From Galeruca laticollis (taxonomy: Eukaryota > Arthropoda > Insecta > Coleoptera > Chrysomelidae): 64,000 nt of DNA. The stretch covers positions 139,574,299-139,638,298 of the forward strand of contig OY998176.1 of the NCBI GenBank assembly GCA_963921935.1, in the 5' to 3' direction. Below, one piece after another: positions 32,877 to 43,511 of this stretch. Under the pieces are notes generated by a model. That model searched no databases, was not told the DNA's origin, and worked only from the letters and a program-made list of their open reading frames with translations. Within the stretch, counting starts at the first letter, position 1. Each line of letters opens with the position of its first letter. Made by a program: the position numbers and the translations under genes.

Positions 32877-33064
32877 TACTCTCTTGCCGGAGGTCACAAG
32901 ATTGAAGTACCAAGTTTGAGGAGCGCAGTAAGAAGAGAGTGACAGAGCAATTGTTCAACTTAGAACTGAACGCAATTCTTATATGGAGAGATAATGAAAA
33001 TACATAATAGAACTATAACAACTTACTGGTATAACATAAAAGAAACATTGAGAAACTGACAGTA

Positions 33065-33216
33065 TTATAGTTGGGAGGGATGTGCAATGACATCATGCGC
33101 CGGGAGAGGAATCAGCTCAACAATGGACCTAGAATACATTCCTGGGGAAGGTCTTACTTGGATATCCCTTACTTTTCCATCAGGACCTAGCAACAACTTT
33201 ATAATACGGGCCAATG
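33065..33216 (-). pseudogene. BEL/Pao pol C-terminal tail (DUF5641-like)
   Basis: Minus strand: a stop where NWPL would have Trp, then PLARIIKLLLGPDGKVRDIQV, RPSPGMYSRSIVELIPLP and a stop at 33065. This matches the DUF5641 module that ends BEL/Pao integrases (pattern WPLGRI, PGxDGxVR, RPIxKLxPLP). It sits about 190 bp before the LTR at 32876, as expected. The fragment starts abruptly near 33216, where an oppositely oriented BEL/Pao fragment begins. Confidence 0.8.
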
Positions 33217-33229
33217 GCTATTTTAAGGG

Positions 33230-34128
33230 AGAAGTATGAATTCCAATGGAGAAACTCAAGATTATCTCCAAGGTTTCTCCAATGAAAGTAGTCAAATTCC
33301 TAGATTGGAACTTAGTGCAGTTCATTTAGTAGCCAAACTTCTGGGATTTATGATAGATTGTTATGAATCTCGACTAAATATTACTCATATTTTCGCCCTG
33401 TCAGATTCTACTGTCACTCTCAATTGGATCGCCACCCACCCGTTCAAACTACAAACGTTCGTATCGAATAGGGTGACTCAATTCAAATGATACTAATTCG
33501 TGGTGCCATGTAAATGGAGGAAACAATGTTAGCGTTTTTTGTCTAGAGACCTAACTCCTTCCAAATTTATAGCTAATAATTCCTGAAAATGTGGTCCTGA
33601 ATGCCCAAACTTAGATTCCACTGAATGGCCGATTAGTACAATTTGTTTAGACGAGAATCTACCATAACCTAAAATAGTTTTTTGAGTGATAGCGGCAGAT
33701 ATCGAAATGGATCAAACTCTTAAGATCCGTTGTTTGTGTCCTTAAATTCATAAAAGTGTTGCCAATGGTGGCTTCCATTTCGGTATCCGATTTGTGGAAG
33801 TTGCTAAACTTTCCTGAATAAAAGTGATTCAACGTCGACATTTTCGATCTGAATTAGCACTACTAGCAAAACATGTTATCCCAGCATCTTTAAAACATCT
33901 ACGCCCTTTCTTGACGGACGGCGTCATTCGAATTGGAAGTAGATTTTGACGGACATGATCCTATATTATTGCCCCAAGAAGATCATCTAGTAGAACTCCT
34001 CATTGATGATTTTCACAGAACTAACGTTCACACCGGTCCACACTTAGTCATTTCCTTACTTAGATTACGTTATTGGATTCTCTCAGCTAGCAGAGTTGTT
34101 CGATTTATAATCCAGAAATGTAATATAA
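33230..34128 (+). pseudogene. BEL/Pao pol relic (RNase H to integrase zinc domain)
   Basis: Plus strand: SSQIPRLELSAVHLVAKLLG, FALSDSTVTLNWIATHPFKL and VSNRVTQFK (RNase H-like region of BEL/Pao, 33280-33490). A frame change follows, with FLSRDLTPSKF and a CGPECPNLD block, then degraded linker. An integrase N-terminal region carries LAKHVIPASLKHLRPFLTDG and VIRIGSRF, then DPILLPQEDHLVELLIDDFH, HTGPHLVISLLRLRYWILS and RVVRFIIQKC (HHCC zinc domain, 33933-34120). The mariner-type element at 34131 interrupts it. Stops and shifts are frequent. Confidence 0.82.
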
Positions 34129-34466
34129 TACCGGGTGTCCCACTTAACTTTACGGGGTTTTGATCGTTTATTGCTCAAATAGTTTTAGGAATAGAAACAT
34201 GCGGTTTTCGCCAGTTTTATTGAAATTTATGAAAGTGTTTATCTCAATAATGGGATATTTTATCGTGATGCTAGTTTGACCGGAAATTAACACGGTGATG
34301 TTTAGGGATAGGGCAACTTTGTTATTTTAAATAGAACATCCTGTATATTTCTAGTCTAACACAAAGCTCAATCCTTAAGCTTTCTAAACATATATAGTTT
34401 GTGCTGCTTTTTCCGGAAATTATGGCCTAAAATTTAAGTTTAACAACTTTAAGCATTTTCTGGGGC

Positions 34467-34868
34467 AATTTATTATAAATGTCGATAAAATTAACAATTT
34501 TGAACGTAAAGACATTTAACAAAAAGAATATTATAACAAATTTCAAAATTGTGTCCTTGGACGTTTATACACATTTACCATATTTTAATTAAGTTTCGAT
34601 AACTAGCGGGGCATTTGGAAATAGATTTATATATTTTTTAAGTAGGCTTTGCTTAGTGACAGCAAATAATTTATTATAAATGTCGATAAAATTAACAATT
34701 TTGAACGTAAAGACATTTAACAGAAAGAATATTATATCAAATTTCAAAATTGTGTCCTTGGACGTTTATACACATTTACCATCTTTTAATTAAGTTTCGA
34801 TAACTAGCGGGGCATTTGGAAATAGATTTATATATTTTTTAAGTAGGCTTTGCTTAGTGACAGCAAAT
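34467..34868. repeat. 201 bp tandem duplication inside the mariner-type element
   Basis: AATTTATTATAAATGTCGAT starts at 34467 and 34668, and the copies differ at only a few bases (ACAAAAAG/ACAGAAAG, ATAACAAA/ATATCAAA, CCATATTT/CCATCTTT). Confidence 0.93.
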
Positions 34869-34954
34869 AATTATTTCACACGAACTGTCAGTCTACCACA
34901 ATTAGTTTTCTCATTTCTCTGTGAAAAACTTTATCTGAAAAAGGAAAGTGTGTA

Positions 34955-35947
34955 ATGATGTTTGCAGAAACGAAGTCAATTGTGGTGACACAAAGAAGAT
35001 TTCGAAGAATGTTTAATAATCAACCACCCAGTGATAATTCAATAAGAAGTTGGTACCGTCAGTTATGGAACACAGGCACACTTGCTCATCAAAAAAGAGA
35101 GCGTAACGAAGACAATTTATGAAATAAAGTTATTCAAGTTCAAGAAGCTGTAGAAGTAAATTCCACAACATCAGTTAGAAAAATGGTTAACATTACGGGC
35201 GTTTCTAGGAGCACACTTCATACGATTTTAAAAAAACAATTAAAATTAAAGGCTTACAAATTTCACTTGGTGCGAGAATTAAAAGAGATTGACCATGCCG
35301 TGCGCGTTAATTTTTGCCGCCAAGGTTTAACATTATTTACAAGAATTAATTACAGAAATCTTCTCATTATGTCTGAGGAGGCTACTAGACAACTGTCGCA
35401 TTTGGGGTTCAGTGAACCCTCACAAAACTACTGAATATGTAAGAGATTCAGCCAAAGTAAAGTGTGCCATGAGTTCTACAAAAATGTATGGCCCATTTTT
35501 CTTTAGTAAACCTAACGTTACCGCAGTAAATTATGTAGATATGCTACAACTGTACTTTTTTCCGCAGCTTCAGCAAGATGATTTATTACAACCTGTTACT
35601 TTCAGCAGGATGGTGCAAGTCCACACTATGCAATGATCACTAGAGAACTTTTAAATGAAACATTTGGTGAAAGGTGGATTGGAAGAAGAAGTCCAGTGAG
35701 GTGGCCACCGCGATCACCTGATTTAACGGTACCGGATTTCTTCTTTTGGGGTTACATCAAAGATCGATATTATAACCCACCCCCTACAAGAATTAATGAC
35801 CCCATACAAGAATTAATGACAAACATAATAAATGTGATTGAAACTATTCCTAGAGAGATGTTGATAGCTAGTTTTCGAAACTTAATTAAAAGATCGCGAA
35901 TGTGTGTAAACGTCCGAGGACATCATTTTGAAAATTTGTTGCAATAA
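34955..35947 (+). pseudogene. Mariner/IS630-type transposase, three broken frames
   Basis: DDE transposase of the mariner branch whose N-terminus resembles the insect DUF4817 family. From ATG 34955: a helix-turn-helix region (TQRRFRRMFNNQPPSDNSIR, WYRQLWNTGTL), a stop at about 35120, then a second helix-turn-helix (SVRKMVNITGVSRSTLHTIL). The first catalytic motif should read SDEATF but is SEEATRQ (Asp to Glu). NCRIWGSVNPH then appears out of frame, followed by KMYGPFFFSKPNV. The second motif QQDGASPHYA is intact but in another frame from its neighbours. The third region is SPVRWPPRSPDLTVPDFFFWG, followed by YIKDRYYNPP and a normal C-terminal tail (GHHFENLLQ). The coding end abuts the right inverted repeat. 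Non-functional. Confidence 0.85.
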
Positions 35948-36329
35948 TATTTTTTGTTAAATGTCTTTACGTACAAACTTGTTAATTTTGTTGATATTTT
36001 TAAAAAATTGCCTTAGAAAATACTTAGCGTTATTTAACTTAAATTTTAGGCCATCATTTCCAAAAAAAGTAGCACAAACTATATATGTTTAGAAAGCTTA
36101 AAGATTGAGATTTGTGTTGGACTAAAAATATACAGGGTGTTCTATTTAAAATAACAAAGTTGCCCTATCCCTAAAAATCGCCGTGTTAATTTCCGGTCAA
36201 ACCGGCATTACGATAAAATATCCCATCATTGAGAAAAGAACTTTTATAAATTTTAATGAAACTGGCGAGAACCGCATGTTTCTATTCCTAAAACTGTTTG
36301 AGTAATACGCGATCAAAACCCCTGGTATC

Positions 36330-37729
36330 ATATCATCTTCAACATTTATCTCCATTCACCTCTGATTCCATTTGTGAGCTAGATAATTTAAGATCAACTT
36401 TTGTTTGGAATTATATTTTAACGTAATCTTTGGCAATACATTGGAACTGCTTGATATCGGTTCTTTGTATAATGCCTATGATACACAACTTTGGATTAAT
36501 GTATTTGTCAAGCAACTGTACTCTTTATCACAATCTTCAGTGTCTATTATAATAAATGTTAGAGGATAGGGACGTCTGATCAAAAAGTAACAAATTATAC
36601 CCCAATTCACCTAGAGACTCAAAATTAATTTGCAAATTCATCTCTTCACAGTTCATTTTATTTAGGGCAGTCTTCAAACCAGCTTCATATTCAAATTGTT
36701 CTGGGACTCAAAGAATGTTAGTTTTTTTGTTTTTTTAATGCAGTTTCAGAAACGTTTCCACGAATTCAGTTTATTAGTGGATCATATATATTTCCAACAC
36801 CTTGCTTCATAAATTTTTGTATTTTTTGTAGTTTAGATCCGCCATCAGTCTCGTTGTGAACGGTTCACCAATTTGATGATTACTGGAAATTTACAATAAA
36901 AGTCTTAATCAAGTTGAGTATATAAACCACAAAAATATCTTGCAAAACTCATATAATGTTCATTATTTTCCTACTACGCATTTCTGACAAAATTTGAAAC
37001 TAAATATTTGCTCTTACCCATTTCTTAATCTAATTATACGTCACATCCGTCCGTTATAAAAAAAACCTACAAAAGCTTCTTACATTCATTGAATTTCACT
37101 CTGGTAAAATCCATAAGTAGACGAACAGAATCTGATATCACAATACTCAATTTTACAGGTATACGGAATCGATGAAAGAGCATCGGTATTGAATGCAAGT
37201 CTTTTATGTAGGTAAAGAGCAACGCTGCCAACCTCAGAGGATAACAAAAACAAATTTGAAGCTAAATTCCTTTGATGAATAGTCGTTTGTTCTCATATGA
37301 CATGTCAGTTAATTAGACAAACGCAGTTACCGGTAGTATGAGAGCAAATACAAACGAAATCGATTTACATTTCACTTGTTCTTTTGTTTCTAAATACAGG
37401 GCCGCATATGAAGTAATCTATCATTGTAGAACGAGCATATGGTGAATGTTGAGTAAGTGATGCTGAGAAATATTAACTAGATACGTTAATTGAACGTTTT
37501 TTCCATTTTCGCTTTGAATTTGATGTCATCGGCTCACTATTTATCGATACTGGTCAACTTTACAATACAAAACTAATTGGCTACAAATTCTTTGGTAATC
37601 GAATCGAGTTTCCACATAAGTTTTCATCCATGTCGTGTGCTCTCCTTTCAGCTTTCTATATTAAAATATATTTATCTGTGATAATCATAATAAATATGAC
37701 AGATGGTTGACAGGTCGTCCGGTGGCAAG
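36330..37729. other. 1.4 kb AT-rich DNA, nothing recognised
   Basis: No motif, array or terminal repeat identified. The BEL/Pao frame interrupted at 34128 does not visibly resume here. Confidence 0.5.
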
Positions 37730-37783
37730 TGATATGTTCTAGTTTCTAGTGTAAACTATCGAACACAACAGGAAATGGTTGAC

Positions 37784-38200
37784 ACGCTACCAGGTTCAAA
37801 AATATATGAGGAGTTAGTAAATGAATTAAAGTCCCACTATAGTCTTAAGGGCTTGATTATTACTGAGAGATTCAAGTTCAATACAGCATTCCAAGAAGCA
37901 AATGAAGATATACAATCATTTGTAGTGCGTCTAAAGAGTGTAGCCAAATCAAGTGAGTTTCAGAATTTTCAAAATGAGGAACTAAGAGATCGATTTAGGT
38001 ATGTGTGGGATCAGATCTGATACTATATTGAGAAAACTGTTGACCGAAGCTGCATTAACATTCGATGGTGCTCATAAAATTGCAGTTGCGATGGAGTTAG
38101 CCGAGAGTCAGTTAAAACTAATGGGCCCAGATATGTGTCAAGTCAATAAGGTATACCAAAAAAAATATTATTCAAAAGCAACATTTAGTAAGTAAACTCA
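37784..38200 (+). pseudogene. Ty3/Gypsy gag, N-terminally deleted
   Basis: Capsid-region sequence: LPGSKIYEELVNELKSHYSL, ITERFKFNTAFQEANEDIQS and NEELRDRF, then after a frameshift at about 38000 VCGIRSDTILRKLLTEAALT and AHKIAVAMELAESQ. The ATG at 37775 lies in LTR-derived sequence and is fortuitous; roughly the first 90 residues of a normal gag are absent. A broken zinc-knuckle region (KCSRCN, WKCFSCNQIGQIEFE) follows at 38260-38365. Confidence 0.78.
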
Positions 38201-38447
38201 AGTCCTGACAAGTCCAATAATCAGTCAGTTGCGTCTACGTCACAGTCCAGTAAAAGAGAATCCAAGTGTAGCAGATGTAACCGAATTCACTTTAACTATA
38301 ATAAGTGTCCTTCGGTGGCTTGGAAATGTTTTTCATGTAACCAGATAGGACAAATTGAGTTTGAAGATGTATTCGAGTTAGGTTTGTTATCTGAGGACAT
38401 GGGTGAGTTTACTATCAAGTCTTTAACATCTGTTAGTAGTGAGTCAC

Positions 38448-38832
38448 TATGTTGATTGATAATAAAAATGTAGAGATGGGAGTGGATTCAGGGGCTGTTA
38501 GTTCAGTAGTGCACCAACAGGATTTTGTTAAACTGTTTCCGAATTAAGTTCTTGAACCTCTAGATTTTAAATTAAGAGTTTTAACCGGCCAAAAAGCTGA
38601 TATTTTGGGTCAAGTTTTTGTACATGTTACTCATTTAAATATAATGTTTTGTTTACCATTAGTAGTACTTAAGTCAAACGTACCTTCTCGTGTAACTAGA
38701 TGGGCACTAATGCTGTCCGCTTATGATTATGACATTATTTATAAAAATGAATGTCTAATTCCAAATGCTGATTGTCTATCTCGCCTACCTATGAATTCTT
38801 CAACTGGAGTTTCGGATTCGCTGCTTTTTTAA
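38448..38832 (+). pseudogene. Protease fused to the end of RNase H (RT deleted)
   Basis: Protease from about 38450 shows MGVDSGAVSSVVHQQDFVKL (active site DSGA), a stop at about 38545, then LRVLTGQKADILGQVFVHV and CLPLVVLKSN. At about 38676 the text changes within one open frame to VPSRVTRWALMLSAYDYDII and NADCLSRLPM, the end of RNase H. The reverse transcriptase and most of RNase H, which should lie between, are missing. The frame stays open across the junction. Confidence 0.8.
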
Positions 38833-38879
38833 TTTAGATTATGTTATGATGTACTTCCAACTTCTGAAAACATTGCATT

Positions 38880-39880
38880 AGCTAAAAAAAGACATTACTC
38901 TTTCCAAAGTTATAGATCTTACCCCTCCTGGGTGGCCAAATTGTAAGAGTGTTGACAATTTAAAACCTTATTTTAGGACACGTTTAGAGCTTTCTGTGGA
39001 AGGTGGATGTTTATTAGTTGGAATTAAGGTAGTCATACCAAAACAGCTTCAAAGTGACATTATAAAATTAATTCAAGAACAACATATTGGCATTGTTAGA
39101 ACAAAAATGCTCATGCGATCTTATTGTTGGTGGCCAGGTATGAATGAGGCTGTTGAAACTTTTATAAGCTCTTGTGAAACATGTCAAGAAACTCAAAATT
39201 TTACAGGTAGTAGTGCACTTCTTCCTTGGCCTTGTGCTCCTAGCAGTTTTTATAGGGTTAATTTCGATTTTTTAAGAAGTTTATTTTGGTTTTCTTCATT
39301 TTGGTAGATGATAAATCTAAATGGACTGAAGTAAAGTTTATGAGGGAGAAACTATTTTGACCCTCAAACAGATTTTATCAGTGTTTGGTTTGCTAACTGA
39401 ACTGGTATCAGATAATGGACCTCCATTCAATAGTTTTGATTTTACTACTTTGTGCCAGGCTAATGGAATAAAATTTATAAGAATTCCACCCCAACATCCT
39501 GAAAGTAATGGCCTTGGTTAGAATAATGTTCAGACAATAAAAAAGGGTTTCGTACGTTCTTTGGTTAAAGAGAAGGAGGTAAGCGCAATTTCAATTCTAA
39601 ATAGATTGGAGAACTTTGTATTTGTACATCGTAACACGTTTTCGACGTCAACTGGCTTGTCACCTGCTGAATCTGTATTTAAGTTTCGTCTTCGTACTAG
39701 GTATGATTTCTTGAAGCCTTGGGCTAATAAGCTGAAATCTGTAAACTCTGATATTACTGATTAGAAATTGTATCGTGAATATCAAGATGTTTATGTGAAA
39801 AATAAGTACACTCACTTGTGGCAAAAGGGTAAAATTGTAAAATGCATGAGTTACTGTAATTATCTAGTTGAAATTTGAGA
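38880..39880 (+). pseudogene. Ty3/Gypsy integrase, degraded
   Basis: Linker with VIDLTPPGWPNCKSVDNLKP, then the zinc domain at 38996-39190: IQEQHIGIVRTKMLMRSY, CWWPGMNEAVETFISSCETC (the first His appears as Gln). Core: YRVNFDFLRS (first Asp), ELVSDNGPPFNSFDF (second Asp), and HPESNGLG followed by a TAG where the catalytic Glu should be, at about 39520. The tail has VFVHRNTFSTSTGLSPAES and RYDFLKPW. Stops and frameshifts are common. Confidence 0.8.
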
Positions 39881-40222
39881 TTTTTTCATTCAAATGATAT
39901 TTGACAGTGTAAAGCGGGATCTTCTGAAAATATATCGCATGAAATAGCCTCCGCTCCTTCACCTATTGCCTCAGATTCCCAAATAAGTACAATTAATAAC
40001 CAAGATTGTTCACGTAATGATATAGAAACTAGTCAGCCGGCTGTTGTTGAGGTACCAGTGTCTGTGAGTCCTACAGTTAGTCAAATAACCGAAATACAAT
40101 ATTGACTTCTGAAACTCCATGTGAGCTTGGTACTGCTTCAACTTCCGGACATACATCAAGGTTTGGACGAGTGATTGAGATTCCTCAATAACTAGATATA
40201 TAAGCTTACAAGGGAAAGAAAA

Positions 40223-40405
40223 TGATATGTCTAATTTCTAGTGTAAACTATAAAACACAGCATGAAACGGTTAACGTCATATGTCATTAGTGACATGGCG
40301 GTAATCATTGCATGTTGTTATGTTATATCATAATATCTTTTCTTGTATTATTAAACTTCATGATTACCGATATGTCCAAGTATTTGGTGTTCCGACAATA
40401 CACAT
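40223..40405 (+). repeat. 3' LTR of the deleted Ty3/Gypsy element
   Basis: Begins TGATATGT directly after the polypurine tract at 40211-40222. The end near ACA at 40405 is inferred from the usual TG..CA form; only the first 54 bp can be compared with a second copy. Confidence 0.55.
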
Positions 40406-41500
40406 CAGTAAGATCGGGTATGTCGTAACCTACATGGTATTTAGGGATCCTTAAATATTCCAATTTTATTGTTTTTAGGGTTGATTGCTAGTAATGTATT
40501 TTGTTCAATACATCTTTTTCTTCTGAGTCATTTGCTCCCGATATTTTGCCATCCTAAAGGTTTAAGCGAGGTTTTTGCCAGTTAAGTTTGTAATAAGGTC
40601 TGTGTATCTTATGGGCGATATTCCCCACAATATTTTTTTGTTTCAAGTATGTTACAGGTCTCTACAGAATTACAGAATTGTGAAGGTACATATACAAGTA
40701 TATTCTCGAAAGAATATGATTAAATTTATTACACTCAAAGAAATATATCAATTTTAAGAAATTGTCATATATATTTTCAAATATCCAGAAGATTAGGCTG
40801 AGGTAGATTCAGTGTAACCAATATTTTTATACAATTGGTATACATTCACTTATTCTATATATTATTACTAACGTACTACTCTGTATATGATATACAAAGA
40901 CGTGTTTAGTAGATTTGCCCAGTTAATTGCACAACCACATTCATCAATGTGCTTAATCCTCCTTAACACAGCTACGTAAGGCCTCAAACGTCTGCTATAT
41001 TCTCTCTTCTCCCCACAGTAGGTATATAGGTATTAGTATAGGTATTAGTAGTTATTGCAGGACTATCATTGAAACCGGTACTACGTCCTTTGATAAAATT
41101 AATTTATTCTCTAGTATACAAATCAATTTATAGTGTAAACTCATATAAATAATTAATACTAAATCAATTAACTGCTGAATCTTTATTTATAAGTCTCAAA
41201 TGACTACATCTGCTTAATTTGAATCAACATATGAAATACAGGGTATCAACTAGTTAATAATTCTTCACAAAGTACAAGATATACTGGGAAATATCAGGAA
41301 TTTCATAATCATTGATTATGAGAAAAAAGGAAGAACTTTGTTTATAGCTCCCGAAGTTCTTCGAATTTTTATCACGTTCATCAAATACAGAAACTGCATA
41401 GAAAATACAAATACTTCAATGAAGAGATAGAGAGTTAGATAAATTTTATTGCCTTAAAAAGAATTTACAAATTCTTATTACAAGAAGTTCGGTCTTTACA
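40406..41500. other. 1.1 kb AT-rich DNA, nothing recognised
   Basis: No domain or array seen. AGGTATTAGT is repeated in tandem near 41028-41050. Confidence 0.5.
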
Positions 41501-41510
41501 TACCAAAATG

Positions 41511-42712
41511 CGAAAATGAAACAACAACAATAATAATTTACAAGAAACAAAAATATCTCATTCTTCTGATACAAAGGTTCAAAATATTGAGAAGATAATT
41601 CACAACTTTAGTTAATTTAATGAAGTCATTGGTGTTAAGAATACGCATTAATTCGTCAAATGTTTCCAATTCTGAACAGATGCAATCTCCTCTAAGTACA
41701 TTATATATTGGACATTCTATGAATAAGTGGATTAATGTTTTGGTCTAATGCAAGTTTCAAAGACAAGTTGCAGTCATATATACTGTTTATTTCATATCTT
41801 GTTAATAGATTTTTGAAGCTACATAGTCTAATTTGGGATATTATTCTAATTATATAGATTGGGCAAGATCTGTGCAAATAACAATTATTTTCAGACAAAA
41901 TTAAATATTTGTATACCTAAGGATACGAGGAGTTTATTATTCTTTGCTCATCATGTGCGATTGATTAATTTTTATATAGTTCTAATATGTTATTCACAAG
42001 GTGCTTGGAGTTATTGTGCAAGAATTCTAACTACAGATTATCACAACCGGCATAGTAGAAGTGCTGCTTAACTTCACCCAGAAAACTATACATTGAGACT
42101 GTCGAGGGCGTTTGACCTCGATAATCAGTGTTCAGTTAATGAACTATCAACCATGATTTTCAATCTATTTAACCACAACAACGCCGATTTTGATATTAAG
42201 AAACTTAAACCAACGATTTCAGTTTCTCCTCTAACTATATAATTGGGAGTGCAAAGAGGCAGATACTGCAACCTCTTAAAAAGTTTACCTGAACTTGTTC
42301 AAGGGAATCAATATATCGCAGTTCCCAGATTACAATTCCATATGATGAAGAATATAAAATTATATAATTCTAAAGTTCCATACGAGCATTCCAAGAATGT
42401 AGTTTAGATCGGCACATAATATTCATAACAGCACCTCTAGAATGGAGCGTCTTAGTTACTGTCCTCTTTGTCATATTTAAAAACAAAAACGAAGCTGAAA
42501 AGTAACACCTAAATGTGTAAAAAATTTTACTCCAAAGATTCGTTATTATATTTGAAATCAAGTTTATAATAGTTGTTGTCATATTCACCCTTTCTAAATA
42601 TCGTTTGTTTAGTTTTTTGTATGTTTACTTCCATTCTTATCGACTTGTGTGTGATTTGGTTTTCCTTGGCTGCGGATATTATGTCCATTCGCCAGGTTAA
42701 CATTTTGCTCAA
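41511..42712 (-). pseudogene. LINE reverse transcriptase C-terminal relic
   Basis: Minus strand. 42712-42370 has KSIRMEVNIQKTKQTIFRKG, YKLDFKYNNESLE, then YTFRCYFSASFLFL and ALHSRG-like sequence, matching the part of a LINE reverse transcriptase where NxxKTKxMxF and the YLGxxF motif lie. After a degraded middle, 41898-41511 gives CPIYIIRIISQIRLCSFKNL, then TLIHLFIECPIYNVLRGDCI, the Cys/His tail that ends many Jockey/CR1-type polymerases, followed by a long helical end (LLNILNLCIRRMRYF). Order and strand agree, so this is one element. Clade not determined. Confidence 0.6.
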
Positions 42713-42719
42713 GGATGTA

Positions 42720-43136
42720 CATATTTTTTAAACTTAAACCTTGAGCCTATTCTACTATGATACATTTTCTTATTATTTTTTTGTATATATTTTTTCTATT
42801 TTTTTTTGTGTTTTTCTCATAATAACAGGGACATTTTGCGCTCAGGGGTCGATCAGAGCGACTTCAACAAACAAGAGGACCACGGATTGACTAGGATACA
42901 CAATAGGTGTGGAGATTCTTTATGGATATAATTTATAATGTACATAAAATAATTATTCTAGTATTTATCTATTTAAATTTTGAGTCCGATTTTACATATA
43001 TGCGAATATAGTTTTCTGTATAATTCAAAGTTAATGGATCTAATTAATTCTGTTAAATTATAAGGAACCATTTATTGATTGTTCTTATTATAAATGAGTT
43101 TGACTGTCTCGACCCTTACTTCGTGGAATATGCTCA
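42720..43136. other. AT-rich flank of the Penelope palindrome
   Basis: No gene seen. TAAATGAGTTT at 43091-43101 is repeated at 48617-48627 on the other side of the palindrome and is a candidate target duplication. Confidence 0.45.
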
Positions 43137-43216
43137 TATTAGTGTTTTTAAATGAAACTCAAGGTCTCTAGTTAATTCCACAATATAATACAAGTTATTG
43201 AAAATTCTAAAAAATT

Positions 43217-43250
43217 GACAATTGTTTCGATAAATCAATATCATCGTCAG
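43217..43250 (-). ncRNA. Hammerhead-ribozyme-like core, left copy
   Basis: Mirror of the core at 48505-48538 on the minus strand: CTGACGA, GATA..TATC hairpin, GAAAC, AATT, GTC are all conserved in this copy. Confidence 0.5.
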
Positions 43251-43511
43251 AATGACAGAAGTTACATTTCATTTTATGCCTACCTGATGTTTAGTAGTTA
43301 ATTTTGGCTAGACCAAGAAGTAACCTAACTTGTGATTGGCTTAATATATGTTTATAGAAAAAAGAAGAAGCTGTGATATTACAAATATTGAAGCTTAGAT
43401 ATTATTAGCCCTATGGTGATATCCTGGATATCATTTTTCCAATTAAGATCAGTATAACTGTGCAATGATATAGAAAACCAGGAAAACTATATCTGCTGAT
43501 CTTTACAATTA

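Larger units (their letters stand above)
34131..36325 (+). mobile_element. Mariner-type transposon with about 400 bp terminal inverted repeats
   Basis: Inverted repeats run from 34131 to about 34535 and from about 35945 to 36325, flanked by TA on both sides. Sequence from GGGGTTTTGATCG inward through AGGGATAGGGCAACTTTG and GCTTTCTAAACATATATAG is mirrored with few changes. The left end has about 20 bp (GGGTGTCCCACTTAACTTTA region) missing at the right end, so the termini are unequal. A 201 bp tandem duplication (34467-34667 and 34668-34868) follows the left repeat. The transposase frame is broken. Confidence 0.85.
37730..40405 (+). mobile_element. Internally deleted Ty3/Gypsy element
   Basis: A 54 bp LTR start (TGATATGTTCTAGTTTCTAG, 37730-37783) is repeated at 40223 (TGATATGTCTAATTTCTAG). 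The second copy follows a polypurine tract AGGGAAAGAAAA and begins a 3' LTR of roughly 180 bp ending near GACAATACACA. The 5' copy is cut off after 54 bp and joined straight to mid-gag, and protease is joined straight to the end of RNase H. The result is about 2.7 kb. No target duplication was found. Confidence 0.75.

Noticed and set aside
34131..36325. Reading the TA flanks as proof of exact mariner ends
   Set aside because: TA is common in this AT-rich DNA and the two ends are unequal, so the termini are supported mainly by the extent of the inverted repeat.
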